From Paenibacillus hexagrammi (GTDB taxonomy: Bacteria; Bacillota; Bacilli; Paenibacillales; NBRC-103111): a stretch of 64,000 nucleotides of DNA. A program made the translations under genes and the position numbers. The notes under the pieces were generated by a model, which ran no database searches, was not told where the DNA came from, and saw nothing but the letters and a program-made list of their open reading frames with translations. The DNA is taken from contig NZ_CP090978.1 in the NCBI RefSeq assembly GCF_021513275.1, forward strand, positions 5,685,247 through 5,749,246, given 5' to 3'. How positions within the stretch are numbered: the first letter of the stretch is position 1; each line of letters starts with the position of its first letter. This document shows, in pieces, positions 46,826 through 56,454 of the stretch.

Positions 46826-47355
46826 TGTTCATTCTCCCCCATTTCATCTCGACTTCTTTTACGCGCTCTGCTTAGTCTGGACTTTACTGTTCCTTCTGGC
46901 ACATGGAGCAGCTCCGCCATTTCCTGAGTGGCCAGATCATGTTCCAAATGCAGAATCAGAACCTCTCTTAGCTTACGGGACAAACTCATGATGATGTTCC
47001 GAAGTTCCGACACCGCCTGATCGGACAGGTAGACAATCTCAGCCGACTGCTCCGTCCGGTTACTTCTCACATTTTCAAACAATAAAATCCTCCGAACGTA
47101 ACTGGACTTCATTTCATTTATTGCGATATTTCTAGTGATGGAGAACAGCCATGTTTTGAAAGAACATTGACCTCGAAAGCTAGACAGTTTCAAGTGAACC
47201 TTAATAAACACTTCCTGTGCAATATCATTGGATTGCTCGTAATTACGGGTCAATGTATAGGCATATCTCCACACGTCGTCGCCGTATTGAGTCATCAGAT
47301 TGTATAGCTCCGTGCTATCGACGCCTTGTATAAATTTTAAATATTCCGATTCCAT
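46822..47355 (-). CDS. ECF-type RNA polymerase sigma factor
   Basis: 177 residues. Region 2: YAYTLTRNYEQSNDIAQEVF and GQCSFKTWLFSITRNIAINE; region 4: SLSRKLREVLILHLEHDLAT, QEMAELLHVPEGTVKSRLSR. There is no region 1 or 3. It directs RNA polymerase to envelope-stress-type promoters and is probably held by the membrane protein encoded next in the operon. RBS GGAGG upstream. Confidence 0.95.
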   Translation of the reverse strand: MESEYLKFIQGVDSTELYNLMTQYGDDVWRYAYTLTRNYEQSNDIAQEVFIKVHLKLSSFRGQCSFKTWLFSITRNIAINEMKSSYVRRILLFENVRSNRTEQSAEIVYLSDQAVSELRNIIMSLSRKLREVLILHLEHDLATQEMAELLHVPEGTVKSRLSRARKRSRDEMGENEQ

Positions 47356-47542
47356 GCAGGCCCTCCTTCCAACCTATTAGACAAGACAACATGTCAAAGG
47401 TTCCCTAAAACATAATATAATGTTTTGTGCAACGGTAAGAAGAGACCCCTTCCTGGATATGGCCTGCAAAGATTAGCACGCAGAAAGACCACCCGTGAAG
47501 GTGGCCTATCCTGTCTTATCCTAAAATATGGAGACATCGCCT

Positions 47543-49678
47543 CTAGTAAGCTACTTCCATGTAATAAAGATTCGCTACGTTATCTTTTGTAATCGTATGT
47601 GTGCCTGAAGCAAGTGGAACGGTGACAATACCGCCTGTCATCGGATAGCTGGTGCCATCCACTTTGATTTTGGTTCCGTCTGGGGAATTCAATACCAGGG
47701 TTAACGTCGATGCTGCGTTTGTCGTAAATGCGATGCTTGTTGAACTCTCCATTTTCAGACATTGCGTAAGCGTTAATCCGTTGTAGGATACGGTTCCTTT
47801 GGTAGTAGATAAATTCCCCTGAATATCAAAGAAGTCGCTTGCTGTTCCGCTTGATGTGAAGTTCTGAACATAGGATGTATCAGTCCCCGGAGTTGGTGTT
47901 GGTGCAGGGTCAGGAGTCGGATCCGGGCTTGGGGTTGGTGTAGGATCTGGAGTCGGTGTTGGCGTAGGATCCGGAGTCGGATCAGTCGAACTGGAATTGC
48001 CCCCAACAGCTACGAGCTTGGTTGTGTAGCTTCTGATTTTGGACATCAGCGGCTGGTTAATGGCATACGACTCGTCATCCACCGAATCATCGAAATTCCA
48101 CTGGAAGTCCCCGTTATTCATGCGACCGGCTTCTGTCGTCACAATACTTTCAACAGAGCCTACCTGATCAATATCGGCTGCGTTCACACCCATATCGACA
48201 CTCGTATCAAAATTGTTATAAGCTGTTCCGCCGACCAACGCTTTATACGAGCTAGGAACGCTTTCCGTTCTCGAAGAAGCTAAGTAGGCATCAAAGGAGG
48301 TTGCATTCGCCGCAGCGGTTCCTGCATTGGAGTTCGCATAGATCAAGCTGTGAGCATCCACAACGCTATTATCGAATGCTTTAATCATACCTCCATTTTC
48401 ACCCGAGAACGTACCTTCACCTAAGGCATCGGTCCCTTGTAAGGAGCTCATCATAGGATTCTTGGCATGTCTAAAATAGTTCGACTCGACGAAGGCCGAT
48501 GCCCCTGTTGTTACCCCTACGCCATATTTGGAGTTGCCATCATAGAAGTTATTATAGATATGAACGGACGCCACTCTGATGCGCGGATGACGCGAATCGG
48601 AATGATCGAACCAGTTATGGTGGAAGGTAATGAAAAATTCTGCGGATTCGCTCAAGCCTACCAAAGCTGCTTTGCCGGAATCCCAGTAGTGGTTATAGGA
48701 GATCGTATTATACGTGGATCCTTTCTTCATGTCGGTGGATCCGTCGCCTTTTGCCTGATCCGCATCCCCTCCTGCCGTTCCATAGAAAATATCGTTGTTA
48801 TGCAGCCACACGTTTTCATTGCCCGTATCCAAAGAAATGCCGTCATCAGGGAATAGCATGAAGCCCAGATTGCGCACTTCCACGTTGCCTACATACCGAA
48901 GGAGCATTCCCCAGCCGTACGCGTACGCATCGTCGCCGATTCCTTCGAGCGTCATATTCATTTCGGCATAATTGCTTTTGCCTTTGACTTGCAGGTAGCC
49001 GCTGCTGTTCAGTTGTCCGCTCAGGTCATCCGCCGTCACTTGTCCAATGAATCGAATCGCAAGAGGCGTCGTATCATAACCTTTCTGCCTTAATGTCAAA
49101 ATTTCACCAAGGCCCACAGCGGTTTGCTTCTCGCCTGAGCTGCTGACTTTTACATCCAGCGTAACGGTTTTGGCCGTTTCAGAGGTGATATACACGACTT
49201 GGGCACCGCTTTTGAGCGTTCCGTTATCGTTGTAAGCACCTGAACCGGTTCCGTACATCGAATCTGATGAAAAAGCGAATCCAGACCGGTCATGCGCTGC
49301 CACAGAGATTACCCCTGTAACCGCACTTGATGTAGAGCCGCCGGCTAGCCTTGCTTCGACTTTCATCACGTAATTTCCCGCAGCAAGCCCGACTGCATCG
49401 GCTCTCCAATTAGAAGGATACTTGCGAATAAGCTCGGTATCGATTTGTTGATACTGGGAATCCGCTGCGCCGCTAGACTTCACATACACATTGTACCCTT
49501 CCGCACTGCTTACAGGCGCCCACTCCACATAGGCCGTCTCATTCCAGCCTCCACTACCGGTTATTGTAACACCTGCAGCGTCTGCTTTAGCCGTACTCAC
49601 GATTCCGCAAACCATGATGGACAAAACAAGTGACAACATGACCACGATGTTCGTTAACTTGGCTGCTTTTTTCTTCAA
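47543..49678 (-). CDS. secreted pectate lyase (PL1 family) with C-terminal module
   Basis: About 711 residues from a TTG at 49678 with GGGAGG five bases upstream. Signal peptide (KLTNIVVMLSLVLSIMVCGI) ending near AKA-DAAG. An FN3-like entry (AYVEWAPVSSAEGYNVYV), then the right-handed beta-helix of PL1: EGIGDDAYAYGWGMLLRYVG, VEVRNLGFMLFPDDGISLDT, the calcium/catalytic region WLHNNDIFYGTAGGDADQAK, FITFHHNWFDHSDSRHPRIR with the catalytic Arg and VHIYNNFYDG. A Pro/Thr/Asp linker and a C-terminal beta domain (ITKDNVANLYYMEV) that may bind polysaccharide follow. It degrades pectin by beta-elimination outside the cell. Confidence 0.95.
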   Translation of the reverse strand: MKKKAAKLTNIVVMLSLVLSIMVCGIVSTAKADAAGVTITGSGGWNETAYVEWAPVSSAEGYNVYVKSSGAADSQYQQIDTELIRKYPSNWRADAVGLAAGNYVMKVEARLAGGSTSSAVTGVISVAAHDRSGFAFSSDSMYGTGSGAYNDNGTLKSGAQVVYITSETAKTVTLDVKVSSSGEKQTAVGLGEILTLRQKGYDTTPLAIRFIGQVTADDLSGQLNSSGYLQVKGKSNYAEMNMTLEGIGDDAYAYGWGMLLRYVGNVEVRNLGFMLFPDDGISLDTGNENVWLHNNDIFYGTAGGDADQAKGDGSTDMKKGSTYNTISYNHYWDSGKAALVGLSESAEFFITFHHNWFDHSDSRHPRIRVASVHIYNNFYDGNSKYGVGVTTGASAFVESNYFRHAKNPMMSSLQGTDALGEGTFSGENGGMIKAFDNSVVDAHSLIYANSNAGTAAANATSFDAYLASSRTESVPSSYKALVGGTAYNNFDTSVDMGVNAADIDQVGSVESIVTTEAGRMNNGDFQWNFDDSVDDESYAINQPLMSKIRSYTTKLVAVGGNSSSTDPTPDPTPTPTPDPTPTPSPDPTPDPAPTPTPGTDTSYVQNFTSSGTASDFFDIQGNLSTTKGTVSYNGLTLTQCLKMESSTSIAFTTNAASTLTLVLNSPDGTKIKVDGTSYPMTGGIVTVPLASGTHTITKDNVANLYYMEVAY

Positions 49679-49983
49679 TTGGATCCTCCCAGGTTCTATT
49701 GAACTAACTTCTGAAATCGCTTGCAAAAAGCTGTGACTACTCCCCTCCTTATCATGAAATGGGCTTTCAGGTGAAGCACCCTAAGCTTATCAACCCCGCA
49801 ATCGGTTCCGAAACAATCATTACCTCACAATCGCCTACGTCACCCAGGTATTTCCACCATTTCTGAGTTAATGATTATTACTGGAAGAAATGATACGATT
49901 AGGAAATAAGCAAAGAAACCTTCACCAAGACTCTTGGTGATGGCCTACGATTTAGGAGGGCTCTTAAGAACAAGACGAATGAG
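49679..49983. other. intergenic region between pectate lyase and a small membrane gene
   Basis: About 300 bp, no gene seen. TCACCAAG-ACT-CTTGGTGA (49924-49943) is a hairpin without a T-run, possibly a terminator remnant or leader structure. Confidence 0.4.
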
Positions 49984-50373
49984 GTGAGATTCCTGTCCAG
50001 AAAAAAACCGTGCTGGCAGCTTTCATTATCCTGATCTGCTCCTTACAAGTCCTCGCACACTTCAGATGGAATTACAGTACTTCCATTGATGAGAATGGTT
50101 TTAGGTACAAAACGGACCGCTGGACCCATCAAGCATGGGTTGAATATTTTCCTCCACTTTCAATTGGAGATCCTGGAATATCCGATGTTATCCAAATCCA
50201 AATTCGATTCATTTTCGCAGTTAGAATCCCACGTTAAGAAAATCGCTATATCCGGATATTTAGGGGATGAATGGATAAAAAAGAGTGCGATTGGCCTACC
50301 TATACTACGGCATTAACGCAGTTCTTATTCTTCTTATACTTAGATTGCTTATAAGGTTAAAGCTAAGAAAATG
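49984..50373 (+). CDS. small two-helix membrane protein (several frame breaks)
   Basis: Three successive frames give one plausible chain: VRFLSRKK, then TVLAAFIILICSLQVLAHFR and WNYSTSIDENGFRYKTDRWT, then FDSFSQLESHVKKIAISGYL and GDEWIKKSA, then LAYLYYGINAVLILLILRLL, IRLKLRK and a stop at 50371-50373. The first shift is in an A7 run near 50001-50007. The result, about 125 residues with a membrane helix at each end, resembles a small exported or sensory protein but is not recognised. Start (GTG 49984) is uncertain and has no good RBS. It could equally be a decaying gene. Confidence 0.45.
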
Positions 50374-50384
50374 AATGCCTAGGC

Positions 50385-50432
50385 ACTTCTGGGCGTACTT
50401 CATTCTCGTCTGTTCCATGACTGCAAGCATTT
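50385..50432 (-). pseudogene. fragment of a TetR-family gene
   Basis: On the minus strand LAVMEQTRMKYAQKCLG matches LAAIEQTRMKYAQQLFEK of the TetR regulator at 45198-45761, with clear DNA similarity (GAATGAAGTACGCCCAG in both). Only about 16 codons remain, with nothing recognisable on either side. A leftover of a duplication or of an exchange event. Confidence 0.6.
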
Positions 50433-50503
50433 CACATATAACGAGTAGGAATAGAGATCATACTAAGAGAAGTTATAGGAAGGCCTAACCTAAGGAGGGA
50501 ATT

Positions 50504-50899
50504 ATGGGAAGACTCGTTCATTTTGAAATTCATGTTGATGACATGGATCGTGCTAAAACATTTTACGGTGAAGTATTTGGGTGGAAGTTCGAGGATTGGA
50601 GCAGCTATGCGGGCATGCCTTATTATGGCGCAGTGACAGGTAATACCGATGAACCTGGGATTAACGGAGCGTTGATGCAGCGCCGCGGACCTTCTCCGCA
50701 GCCAGGACAAGCTGTAAGCGGCTATGCCTGCACCATGGGCGTGGAGAACTACGATGCTGCGGAAGCCAAGATTCTCGAGCTTGGAGGCAAGGTCGCATTG
50801 CCGAAGTACGCTTTGCCGGGGATGGCTTGGCAAGGGTATTACATGGATACGGAAGGCAATATTTTTGGCATCCATCAGCCCGACCAGAACGCGAAGTAA
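50504..50899 (+). CDS. VOC-superfamily (glyoxalase/bleomycin-resistance-like) protein
   Basis: 131 residues, RBS AAGGAGGG seven bases upstream. Two beta-alpha-beta-beta-beta modules: MGRLVHFEIHVDDMDRAKTF, YGEVFGWKFEDWSSYAGMPY and GYACTMGVENYDAAEAKILE, LGGKVALPKYALPGMAWQGY, YYMDTEGNIFGIHQPD. His7 and Glu (TEGNIFGIHQ) could bind a metal. The exact reaction cannot be read from sequence; many such proteins have none assigned. Followed by a short terminator-like hairpin at 50908-50932. Confidence 0.93.
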   Translation: MGRLVHFEIHVDDMDRAKTFYGEVFGWKFEDWSSYAGMPYYGAVTGNTDEPGINGALMQRRGPSPQPGQAVSGYACTMGVENYDAAEAKILELGGKVALPKYALPGMAWQGYYMDTEGNIFGIHQPDQNAK

Positions 50900-51168
50900 G
50901 GGTTTACCGGCTTAGCCGGATCCATTTTTTAAACACAGCATGCTCCTCATATGGGTAACAGGTGAGATCGTGAACGCCTGAGAGCCGTATGGGGAGCATT
51001 TTTAGTTCTTTCGGTAGAAAACTACCATTTTTGATCAAATGATAATTATTTACCAAATCTTGAAATTCCGTTAATACCGCTCTTACAAACCCCCTTTACT
51101 ATAAAAAGCAGTGAAGAGGACAAATTGTCCACAAGGTACCAGACTATGTAGGAGGGGGGATTTGAAGC

Positions 51169-52389
51169 ATGCGAAGCAATTGGAAGACCATCGGCAGTTT
51201 GTTGAGTTCAACGATGTTGGCAGTGACACTCAGCGCTTGCGGCAGCGGCAATAACGGAGGAAGCGAGGGCGCAGCAGCAGTACAGAGTTCGGCAGCGGGA
51301 GAGGCATCCACAAGCCCGGTCCTAACAACCACGGCCCCAGCGGCAACTGTGTCAGCGAGTCCCGTCGACGCCTTGTATGAGCAAGCGAAGAAGGAAGGAA
51401 AAGTCATCGTCTACTCGACATCAGGTCGCGCCAACGATGCTGCAAAGACGTTCATGAAGCAATACCCGGGCATCCAAGTCGAGGTCAGCAAAGTGAAGTC
51501 GGATCAAATGATGGATAAAGTCGCGCGCGAGCAAGACGCAGGTCAATTTAACCCCGATGTGCTCGTCACCAAAGAAGTCAGCGGTGCTGTCGATTTCGAG
51601 ATGGTCAAGCAAGGCCGTTACCTCAAATATTTGCCGGAGGATATCGCGCCGCATGAAGACGAGCCGTTCCGCACACAAGCGGAAAGCGTTGCCGGCTACG
51701 CAGAATTCCGGACACTTTGGTACAACAGCGACCATTATGATAAACCGCCTGTTACGAACTGGTGGGATCTGACGACGCCGGAATGGAAAGGGAAAGTATA
51801 CACAGCCGATCCGGTTGGTGATCCTTCCTTCATGAACTTGTTCAGTACATTCGCTGTCCACGCGGACGACATGGCGGCGGCTTACAAGATGAAGTTCGGC
51901 AAAGATATCGAACTGCACGGCACGGAAAACGCCGGCTATGAATTTATCAAGCAGCTGCTCGATAACCAGCTTGTAACGTTGGACGGCAGCACAGATGTGC
52001 TGGACGCGATCGGCAAAAAGGACAGTGACGCTTTGGCCATTGCGGTTACAGGCGAGGTGGCAGACCTGAAGGAAGAAGGTTGGCACGCGAAGCCAATCTA
52101 CGACTTGAAGCCAAAGACGTCGGTTGTGGATGCGGGATATTTTTTCCTAGCCAAAAATGCGCCGCATGAAGCTGCTGCCAAGCTGTTTATACGCTGGATG
52201 CTCGGAGAAGCGGATGGCCAGGGCGCAGGAATCGAACCTTTCAATGAAGTTGGCTCATGGGTCCCGCGAGACGATGTAAAAACGAAGAACGAAATCGCCT
52301 TCGACCAATTGAACTTGTGGAATTATGACGGTGAGGCCCTATACAAGATCGAGCCTAAGGTTCGTGACTTCTGGATCAAAAACAAATAA
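51169..52389 (+). CDS. ABC transporter substrate-binding lipoprotein, FbpA/AfuA-like
   Basis: 406 residues. Lipoprotein signal with lipobox LSAC, then a Ser/Ala/Thr linker. The binding domain opens ALYEQAKKEGKVIVYSTSGR and continues NPDVLVTKEVSGAVDFEMVK, FRTLWYNSDHYDKPPVTNWW, DLTTPEWKGKVYTADPVGDP, as in the FbpA/AfuA group (ferric iron, phosphonate or hexose-phosphate binders). First gene of an importer operon with a fused permease and ATPase and followed by a PHP phosphoesterase and an RpiR regulator, which favours a phosphorylated sugar or similar ester over iron. That choice is an inference. Confidence 0.92.
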   Translation: MRSNWKTIGSLLSSTMLAVTLSACGSGNNGGSEGAAAVQSSAAGEASTSPVLTTTAPAATVSASPVDALYEQAKKEGKVIVYSTSGRANDAAKTFMKQYPGIQVEVSKVKSDQMMDKVAREQDAGQFNPDVLVTKEVSGAVDFEMVKQGRYLKYLPEDIAPHEDEPFRTQAESVAGYAEFRTLWYNSDHYDKPPVTNWWDLTTPEWKGKVYTADPVGDPSFMNLFSTFAVHADDMAAAYKMKFGKDIELHGTENAGYEFIKQLLDNQLVTLDGSTDVLDAIGKKDSDALAIAVTGEVADLKEEGWHAKPIYDLKPKTSVVDAGYFFLAKNAPHEAAAKLFIRWMLGEADGQGAGIEPFNEVGSWVPRDDVKTKNEIAFDQLNLWNYDGEALYKIEPKVRDFWIKNK

Positions 52390-52409
52390 AAAGCAAGGAG
52401 AGCCATGCT

Positions 52410-54241
52410 TTGAACCGAACGAAACAACTCTTACTCCCCATCGTTTTGCCGATGTTTCATCGTACGGCGAACAGGCTGCGTAGTCCCGTCTATTGGCTCC
52501 GGATACCGGCCTTGCTTTTTTGAGCTATGTCGTCCTATGGCCGGTGTTTATGATCGTCAGCTCGACGTTCCGTTGGAACCTGCAGGATTTGCGATTAAGC
52601 GACCAAGCGATTCCCGGACATTTCACCTGGTTCCATTGGATTCGCGTGCTGGCCAGTGACACGAGCTATGCGCTGTTTTATCACCCTGTGTTCCACTCCA
52701 TTTGTGTGGGTGCAGCAACCTCTCTCCTATCCATGGTCATTGGATGCGGACTCGCCTGGTTGGTCACTCGTACCGATATGCCGTTGAAGCGGACGATCAC
52801 CTTTCTAGCGGTGATTCCGTATTTGCTGCCGGCTTGGGTATTGTCGCAGGCTTGGCTGATGTTTTTTAAGAACGAGAAAATCGGCGGAGTACCGGGCTTT
52901 ATACAATCGATCTTTCATATATCGCCGCCGGATTGGCTCTCTTACGGGTTCGTGCCGATCGTGCTGACACTCTCGCTGCATGACTGCGTGTACTTCTTCC
53001 TGATCGTCGGAGCGGCATTAAGTACGATTAACCCGCAGTTGGAGGAAGCGGCCAGCCTGGCTGGGGCGAGACGATTTACCATCCTTCGAAGGATCGTGCT
53101 GCCGGTTGTGCTGCCTTCCATCCTGTCCGCAGTGATTCTCGTATTTACAAAAGCGCTAAGCTCCTACGGCGTCCCGCAATTGCTTGGCACTCCGGTCGAC
53201 TATCAGATGATCGCGACTATGCTTTATTCGAGCATGCGTTCCCGCATGACGTCGGAAGCGAGCGTGCTCAGTATTTTGCTGCTGCTGATCTCCGTGGCGG
53301 CGATCGCATTTTATTTCCGGGCACTCGGAAAAAGGCGCAGCTTTGTCACGGTATCCGGCAAAAGCGCAGGAGGAAGCGCACAGGCGCTCGGCCGTTGGCG
53401 AAATCCTGCGGCGGTTGTCGTGCTGCTGCTTATGGCTGCTATGGCGGTGCTGCCCCTGCTCGTTTTACTCGCGCAAACGTTCCTGCTGAAGGAGGGGGCA
53501 CCGATCGGGCCGCAAAACTTCACGCTTCACTATTGGATCGGAGGCTCTGACCCGGACATCAACAGCGGGGAGCCCGGCATCCTGAAGAATCCCATTTTCC
53601 TGCTTGCTCTGAAGAATTCGCTGAAAATCGCCGGCATCTCGTCCATTCTCGCAGCGGCAGGCGGTCTGCTGCTCGGTTACGTCACCGTTCGAAGCAAGAG
53701 GTCATGGCTGGGACGATTGATTGATAACGTTTCGTTCTTCCCCTATCTCATTCCGGGGATTTCACTGTCCGCGATGTACATAACCATGTTCGCCAAGCCG
53801 GTTCTGTACCTCCCAGCCTTATACGGCACGCTGAGTCTGCTCGTTCTAATTACGGTGGTCAAAGAGCTGCCGTTCACGGTCAAAGCAGGCGGCGCTGCGA
53901 TCATGCAGCTTGGCGAGGAATTAGAAGAAGCAGCGGTCGTCGGGGGAGCATCCTGGCTAACTAGCTTTCGGCGTATTCTGCTGCCGCTAACGAGGAAGAG
54001 CTTCGTTTCTCTGTTTTTGCTCGTGTTCATCGGTGCCATGAAGGAGATGGAGCTGATCATCATCCTGGTGACGCCGCGCACAGAGACGCTCACGACACTG
54101 ACATTCTTTTACGCGGAACGCAATTATACGCAGCTCATGAACGTAATGCTGATGATCATCATTGCAATCGTGCTGATCGTTTATGCGCTGAGCGTCAAGC
54201 TTGGCAAAGCGGATTTGACACAAGGAATCGGAGGGCAATAA
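52410..54241 (+). CDS. ABC transporter permease, fused two-domain (FbpB-type; frame broken near N terminus)
   Basis: About 610 residues from a TTG at 52410 (AAGGAG nine bases upstream). The first 35 residues end at WLRIPALLF; a T6 run (52516-52521) should be T7, after which LSYVVLWPVFMIVSSTFRWN continues in the long frame. Two permease halves with about twelve helices; each carries the coupling E-A-A motif (LEEAASLAGARRFTILRRIV; LEEAAVVGGASWLTSFRRIL). Fused permeases of this kind are typical of the ferric/phosphonate/hexose-phosphate group. Stops one base before the ATPase ATG. Confidence 0.93.
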
Positions 54242-54242
54242 G

Positions 54243-55413
54243 ATGCAGGCTATCGAATTGGAGGACATACATGTATCGCTAAGCGGCAAGCCCGTGCTCC
54301 GCGGCATCGACCTGACGATTGAGCCGGGCGAGCTGATGACATTCCTGGGGCCGTCCGGCTGCGGCAAAACGACCCTGCTGCGGGTCATCGCCGGCTTGCA
54401 GCAGATCGACGGAGGCACCGTATCCATCCTCGGCCGAGAAGTTGCGAACGGCAGCACCCGCTTGCATGCGGACCCTGCGCGGCGCGGCGTCAGCCTGGTA
54501 TTCCAGAGCTATGCGCTTTGGCCTCACATGAAGGTGCGCGATAATGTAGCCTTCGGCCTGCAGGTGCAGGGAATGAAGAAAGCAGAGATTGGGGAGCGCG
54601 TTCATCGTGTGCTAAAGGTGATGCGCATCGAAGAGCTGGCGAATCGTTATCCCGGTGAGCTGTCGGGCGGACAGCAGCAGCGCGTGGCGCTTGCCCGGGC
54701 CATCGTAACCGAGCCGGGAATTCTGCTGCTCGATGAACCGTTGTCCAACCTCGACGCCCGCCTGCGGGTAGAGATGCGCGAAGAGATCCGCCGCCTGCAC
54801 AAGGAGCTGAAGACCACGATCATCTTCGTCACCCATGATCAATATGAAGCCATGACGCTCTCCAATCGCGTAGCCGTCTTCTTTGACGGGCGCATTGTCC
54901 AGACAGCGCCGCCCCGTGAGCTGTACCGGCATCCTGCCACCCTGCAGATCGCCGATTTCATCGGGCATACCGGATTTCAAATGAATGTTCTGCAAGGCCA
55001 AACGATCGAGGAAGAAGGAATCCAATGGCTGCAAACGCCAGCCTGTCGCTTCCGCATCGAAGGCGGGCAATTACCCGCAGATACGAATTGGACCGTCCTG
55101 ATCAAGCCGGAAGACGTGCTGCTGCATGACCGCCCGAACGGACGGAGCGTAACGGCTGTAGTTACAGAGACCATCAATTCGGGCTCGGAAACCTTTGCTG
55201 CGCCTTCAATTCGGCGAAGCTTCACTGATCGCCCGCGTGGCGGGGGATATCGATATCTCCCCTGGTGCTATCGTACATGCCGACATTCGCTGCGAATGCG
55301 TGAACATCTACGACCAAGCGACCGGTGTTAGACGAGCGGTTCGCTTGCATGCAGCTGCAGCCCCTTCCCTGGATGCTGCCCTACTCACCCACAAACAGGA
55401 GGTATTCTCATGA
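54243..55413 (+). CDS. ABC transporter ATPase (FbpC/AfuC-like; frame broken near the C terminus)
   Basis: About 390 residues. Walker A LGPSGCGKTT, signature LSGGQQQRVALARA, Walker B ILLLDEPLSNLD, H-loop VTHDQYEAM, then a C-terminal TOBE-like region (VLIKPEDVLLHD; VTAVVTETINSGSETF). The frame goes wrong near 55189-55195; with one T fewer it continues LRLQFGEASLIARVAGDIDI, GAIVHADIRCECVNIYDQAT to a stop at 55411-55413 that overlaps the PHP gene start (ATGA). Powers the importer encoded before it. Confidence 0.94.
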
Positions 55414-56168
55414 GAATTGATTTTCATATTCACGCCAAGCTTTCGAAAAAAACCGAATTTAACGCCGAACATTTTCGGCAAATTGTGGAAGAGGCACGTG
55501 CAAGAGGGCTCACAGCCATCACCTTGACGGAACATTTTAACACGCATCGCTTTGATGACGTCTACAGTTCACTGGATGACTTATATCCATATAATGGACA
55601 TTATTATCTGATTGACGGATTCCGTGTATTTACCGGTATGGAGGTTGACGTAGCCGAAGGCGGACATATCCTTGTCAGCGGGCCCAAGGACCGGTTGTTG
55701 GACATCCGCTCGGAGCTCGAGCCCCATGTGTCATTGGAACGGTTCATCCCGCTTGCCAAGCTGTTCGAGCTCTGCGATTCACCGGAGATGATGGTCATTG
55801 GCGGGCATCCGTTCCGCGAATCCAACCCGCTTCATCACGTGGATGAGAACCTGCTACGGAGATTCGACGCCTTTGACCTGAATGGCAAAGACCTGCACGA
55901 AATCGGAATTGAGGCCAACAAAGCCAAAGTTCTCGGTTTGGGCCAGCGTCTTAACGTACCTGTCGTTGCAGGCAGCGATGCCCATCACTTGCTGCAAGCC
56001 GGATGCGTCTACAACGAATTCGACCAAAACTTCGAAACCATCGCCGAATTGAAGCAAGCGGTTCGTGCAGGAGCGTTTAACCGTGTGCTGTCACCTGAGC
56101 TGGACCTTCAGGTGCGCGCAGCCCAAATGGTTAAGAAGCTGTTGAAGCGAACCATGGAAGTGGCGTAG
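55410..56168 (+). CDS. PHP-domain phosphoesterase
   Basis: 252 residues. Metal-binding PHP motifs: DFHIHAKLSK, TLTEHFNTH, FTGMEVDVAEGGHILV, MVIGGHPFRES, and VVAGSDAHHLL. These ligate two or three metals in phosphoesterases such as histidinol-phosphatase and YcdX. It overlaps the ATPase gene, so it is the fourth gene of the importer operon. It may remove phosphate from the imported compound; this is inferred from the gene order and fold only. Confidence 0.93.
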   Translation: MRIDFHIHAKLSKKTEFNAEHFRQIVEEARARGLTAITLTEHFNTHRFDDVYSSLDDLYPYNGHYYLIDGFRVFTGMEVDVAEGGHILVSGPKDRLLDIRSELEPHVSLERFIPLAKLFELCDSPEMMVIGGHPFRESNPLHHVDENLLRRFDAFDLNGKDLHEIGIEANKAKVLGLGQRLNVPVVAGSDAHHLLQAGCVYNEFDQNFETIAELKQAVRAGAFNRVLSPELDLQVRAAQMVKKLLKRTMEVA

Positions 56169-56213
56169 TATTTCGTTGAAAGACGTACGGAAGGTATTGT
56201 AAATCGCTTAAAC

Positions 56214-56450
56214 GTAGCAGGCAGTAGGAGTAATAAGATCTTGGGATCTCTCGGAGAGAGCGGCAGTTGGCGTAGTGAGATTCCTCAAAGATAGCAGGTG
56301 ATTAGCTTAACGAGATCCTCTCGAAGTTAGCAGACTGCTAGCGTGACAAGCTCCCTCAAACATAGCATGTAGTAGGCTTAACAAGATCCTCTCGAAGTTA
56401 GCGGACTGATAGCGCGACAAGCTCCCCCAAACATAGCAGGCAGGTGATAC
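56214..56450 (+). repeat. imperfect 71-77-bp tandem repeats upstream of the rpiR-like gene
   Basis: Units begin near 56214, 56291, 56362 and 56433 (partial) and share TAGCAGG, TTAACGAGATCCTCTCGAAG-like and AAGCTCCCTCAAAC-like blocks. The second and third units are 71 bp apart and most alike. The region is 286 bp long, has stops in all frames and lies directly between the PHP and RpiR genes. Could be repeated operator sites or a recent duplication. Confidence 0.8.
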
Positions 56451-56454
56451 ATCC

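Noticed and set aside
47773-48006. Minus-strand frame rich in L-H-Q repeats
   Set aside because: It is a frame-shifted reading of the Pro/Thr/Asp linker of the pectate lyase.
56214-56450. CRISPR array
   Set aside because: Units are imperfect, of unequal length and have no conserved repeat-unique spacer alternation; no cas genes are near.
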